A stretch of 9,754 bases of DNA from an uncultured Collinsella sp. (GTDB taxonomy: Bacteria > Actinomycetota > Coriobacteriia > Coriobacteriales > Coriobacteriaceae), in the NCBI GenBank assembly GCA_900546105.1, contig URBP01000079.1:1-9754 (forward strand), written 5' to 3'. Under the pieces are notes generated by a model. The model made no database searches. It worked only from the letters and a program-made list of their open reading frames with translations, and was not told the origin of the DNA. Below are positions 7,733 through 9,754 of this stretch, in pieces. Position numbers and translations under genes: made by a program. Every line of letters starts with the position of its first letter. The stretch's first letter is position 1.

Positions 7733-9588
7733 TGGCAGACGAGACCAAGACTCAGATTCCCAAGCCCACCCGCCAGCGTGGTCCCATGGGCCGCATGGGC
7801 GGCATGCGTCGTGGCGAAAAGGCCAAGGACTTTAAGGGCACCATGAGGCAGCTGCTCGGCTATATCGGCCAGCACAAGATTGCTGTGTTTACCGCCGTCG
7901 CCTTTGCCGTGTGCTCGGTCATCTTTAACATTGTGGGGCCCAAGGTGCTCGGCCAGGTTACGACCAAACTGTTCGAGGGCCTGGTTGCCAAGGTCAACGG
8001 CACCGGCGATGTTGACTTTGATTGGATCGCCAAGACGCTCGGCTTTTTGCTCTGCCTGTATCTGGCAAGCTCAGTTTGTAGCCTCATCCAGGGTTGGCTC
8101 ATGACCGGCGTCACACAAAAGATTTGCTACCGCATGCGCAAGGAGATTGCCGCCAAGATTGCCGTCGTGCCGATGAGCTACTTCAACGGCCACAGCAAGG
8201 GCGACGTGCTCAGCCGCATCACCAACGACGTCGATACGCTGGGTCAGTCGCTCAACCAGAGCGTGACGCAGCTTATCACGTCGGTGACGCAGATTGTCGG
8301 CGTGCTCGTCATGATGCTGTCGATCAGCCTGCCGCTCACCGGCGTCACCGTGCTCACGCTGCCGGCAGCCGCGATTATCCTGACCGTGATGATTCACTTC
8401 TCGCAGCCGTACTTCCGCGAGCAACAGCAAGTCCTGGGCACCGTCAACGGCATTATCGAGGAGGACTTTGCCGGTCAGAATGTCATTCAGGTGTTCGACC
8501 GCGCCGAGGCCTCGATCGAGGAGTTCGACCGTCAAAACGACCGCCTCTTTATTAGTGGCTGGCGCTCGCAGTTCCTGTCGGGCCTGATGATGCCGCTCAT
8601 GAGCCTGGTGGGCAACATGGGCTACGTGGGCGTCGTCGTGGTGGGCGCGCAGCTCGCGCTGACCGGCAATGCCACGCCCGGCGACATCCAGAGCTTTATC
8701 CAGTACGTTCGCAACTTTACGCAACCCGTGCAGCAGCTGGGCAACGTGAGCAACACGATGCAGTCGATGGCCGCCGCAACCGAACGCGTCTTTGAGTTCC
8801 TCGCCGCGCCCGAGGAGGAGCAGAAGGCCGACGCCCAGATTCCCGAGAAGCGCCCCGGCCACGTTGAGTTCGACCATGTCAAGTTTGGCTACACGCCCGA
8901 CAAGACCATCATTCACGACTTTAGCTGCGAGGCGCAGCCCGGTCAGACCATCGCCATCGTCGGCCCCACCGGCGCCGGCAAGACCACGCTCATTAAGCTG
9001 CTGCAGCGTTTCTACGACGTGGATGGCGGTTCGCTGCGCGTCGAGGGCGTCGACGTGCGCGACTGGGACCGCGCGGCACTGCGCGGCGAGTTTGCCATGG
9101 TGCTGCAGGATACCTGGCTGTTTAACGGCACCATCCGCGAGAACATCCGCTACGGACGTCCCGATGCGAGTGATGCCGAGGTCGAAGCCGCTGCACGCGC
9201 CGCGCGCTGCGACCACTTTATCCATACGCTCGCCGGCGGTTACGACTTTATGATCAACGAGGAGGGCACCAACCTCTCACAGGGCCAGCGCCAACTCGTG
9301 ACCATCGCCCGCGCCATTTTGGCCGACCGTCCGGCGCTGATTTTGGACGAGGCGACTTCCAACGTCGATACCCGCACCGAGGAGCTTATTCAGCGCGCCA
9401 TGGACGCGCTGATGCAGGGCCGCACGAGCTTTGTCATCGCGCACCGCCTGTCCACAATCCGCAACGCCGACGTAATCTTGGTGATTCGCGACGGCGACAT
9501 CGTCGAGAAGGGCACGCACGACGAGCTGCTCGCCCAAGGCGGCTTCTACGCCGATCTGTACAACTCGCAGTTCGACGAGGCGGCGTAA
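7732..9588 (+). CDS. Heterodimeric ABC exporter half, catalytic ATPase site
   Basis: A 618-residue half-transporter with the membrane domain first and the ATPase domain last. The cytoplasmic N-terminus carries the Gly/Met/Arg-rich GPMGRMGGMRRGEKAKDF (17-34), common in this subfamily. TM1 spans about 50-72 and TM2 about 101-125, joined by a short loop without the insertion seen in its partner. Walker A is GPTGAGKTT (411-419, Lys417), the Q-loop Gln is 459 and the signature is LSQGQ (515-519). Walker B has Asp539 and catalytic Glu540 in LDEATSNVD, and the switch His is 571 (AHRLSTI). In TM287/288-like pairs the canonical Glu/His half carries the non-standard LSQGQ signature, which completes the degenerate site of the other half; that matches here. 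The ATG overlaps the preceding stop by one base (TAATG), with GGAGG just upstream, so equal production of both halves is expected. A terminator follows after 27 nt. Confidence 0.94.
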   Translation: MADETKTQIPKPTRQRGPMGRMGGMRRGEKAKDFKGTMRQLLGYIGQHKIAVFTAVAFAVCSVIFNIVGPKVLGQVTTKLFEGLVAKVNGTGDVDFDWIAKTLGFLLCLYLASSVCSLIQGWLMTGVTQKICYRMRKEIAAKIAVVPMSYFNGHSKGDVLSRITNDVDTLGQSLNQSVTQLITSVTQIVGVLVMMLSISLPLTGVTVLTLPAAAIILTVMIHFSQPYFREQQQVLGTVNGIIEEDFAGQNVIQVFDRAEASIEEFDRQNDRLFISGWRSQFLSGLMMPLMSLVGNMGYVGVVVVGAQLALTGNATPGDIQSFIQYVRNFTQPVQQLGNVSNTMQSMAAATERVFEFLAAPEEEQKADAQIPEKRPGHVEFDHVKFGYTPDKTIIHDFSCEAQPGQTIAIVGPTGAGKTTLIKLLQRFYDVDGGSLRVEGVDVRDWDRAALRGEFAMVLQDTWLFNGTIRENIRYGRPDASDAEVEAAARAARCDHFIHTLAGGYDFMINEEGTNLSQGQRQLVTIARAILADRPALILDEATSNVDTRTEELIQRAMDALMQGRTSFVIAHRLSTIRNADVILVIRDGDIVEKGTHDELLAQGGFYADLYNSQFDEAA

Positions 9589-9615
9589 AACCGGCGGCAA
9601 ACAACCGCAATACCC

Positions 9616-9654
9616 AAAAACGGGGGCGCAGAATGAACTGTGCCCCCGTTTTTT
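9616..9654 (+). terminator. Strong intrinsic terminator of the MarR-exporter operon
   Basis: CGGGGGC (9621-9627) pairs with GCCCCCG (9642-9648) and extends through a G-U pair and CAG/CTG to an 11-bp stem with a 6-nt loop. Five A residues lie before it and six T residues (9649-9654) after it. It could also work in the reverse direction. Confidence 0.92.
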
Positions 9655-9754
9655 GTTCTGCGGCCCTCGAACCGCCTCCCCCGGGACCTGATTAACGGCC
9701 TCCCTCAAGGCCCCGTGGACAAAAAATGGCAAATATGAGTACTGTCACCTTTTT
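9655..9754. other. Non-coding tail after the operon terminator
   Basis: No gene is recognisable. There is a small hairpin GGCCT-N6-AGGCC (9697-9712). After the GC-rich part, the last 35 bases switch sharply to AT-rich sequence (from about 9720), beginning with six A residues and ending in a T-run at the window edge. It may be the start of a promoter or of an intergenic repeat. Confidence 0.4.

Overview
The window looks like a chromosomal segment of a GC-rich, strictly fermentative anaerobe, most likely an actinobacterium of the Coriobacteriia (Collinsella/Olsenella-like). That is an inference. It rests on GC-rich codon use, pyruvate formate-lyase as a central enzyme, a keto-deoxy-sugar permease, GTG starts and a Firmicutes/Actinobacteria-type drug-exporter operon. 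I could not run a taxonomic search.

Left part (1-2754, minus strand): a pyruvate formate-lyase divided over two genes. The large gene (233-2284) carries the catalytic Cys-Cys pair but stops just before the glycyl-radical domain. That domain starts in a separate small gene (1-147, cut by the window edge) with its own ribosome binding site. The 85-bp gap between them holds two hairpins. Upstream of pfl lies about 470 bp without a gene, containing a candidate pfl promoter, several small dyads and the terminator of the next gene.

Middle (2755-4626, minus strand): a short-chain dehydrogenase followed by a KdgT-type 2-keto-3-deoxygluconate permease, with an intrinsic terminator between them. The pair suggests uptake and redox conversion of uronate-derived keto-deoxy sugars, which would feed pyruvate into the PFL step.

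Right part (4627-9754, plus strand): a divergent control region, then a tightly coupled operon of a MarR-type repressor and two half-ABC exporters that overlap end to start (GTGA and TAATG). The first half-transporter has a degenerate ATPase site and a roughly 200-residue insertion outside the membrane. The second has a canonical Walker B Glu and switch His. Together they look like an asymmetric heterodimeric multidrug exporter of the TM287/288 or BmrCD type. The operon ends at a strong terminator. The MarR start codon sits in a 15-bp stem whose loop carries the ribosome binding site, a possible translational switch.

Most notable: the split pyruvate formate-lyase, the MarR start-codon hairpin, and the large external insertion in the degenerate exporter half.
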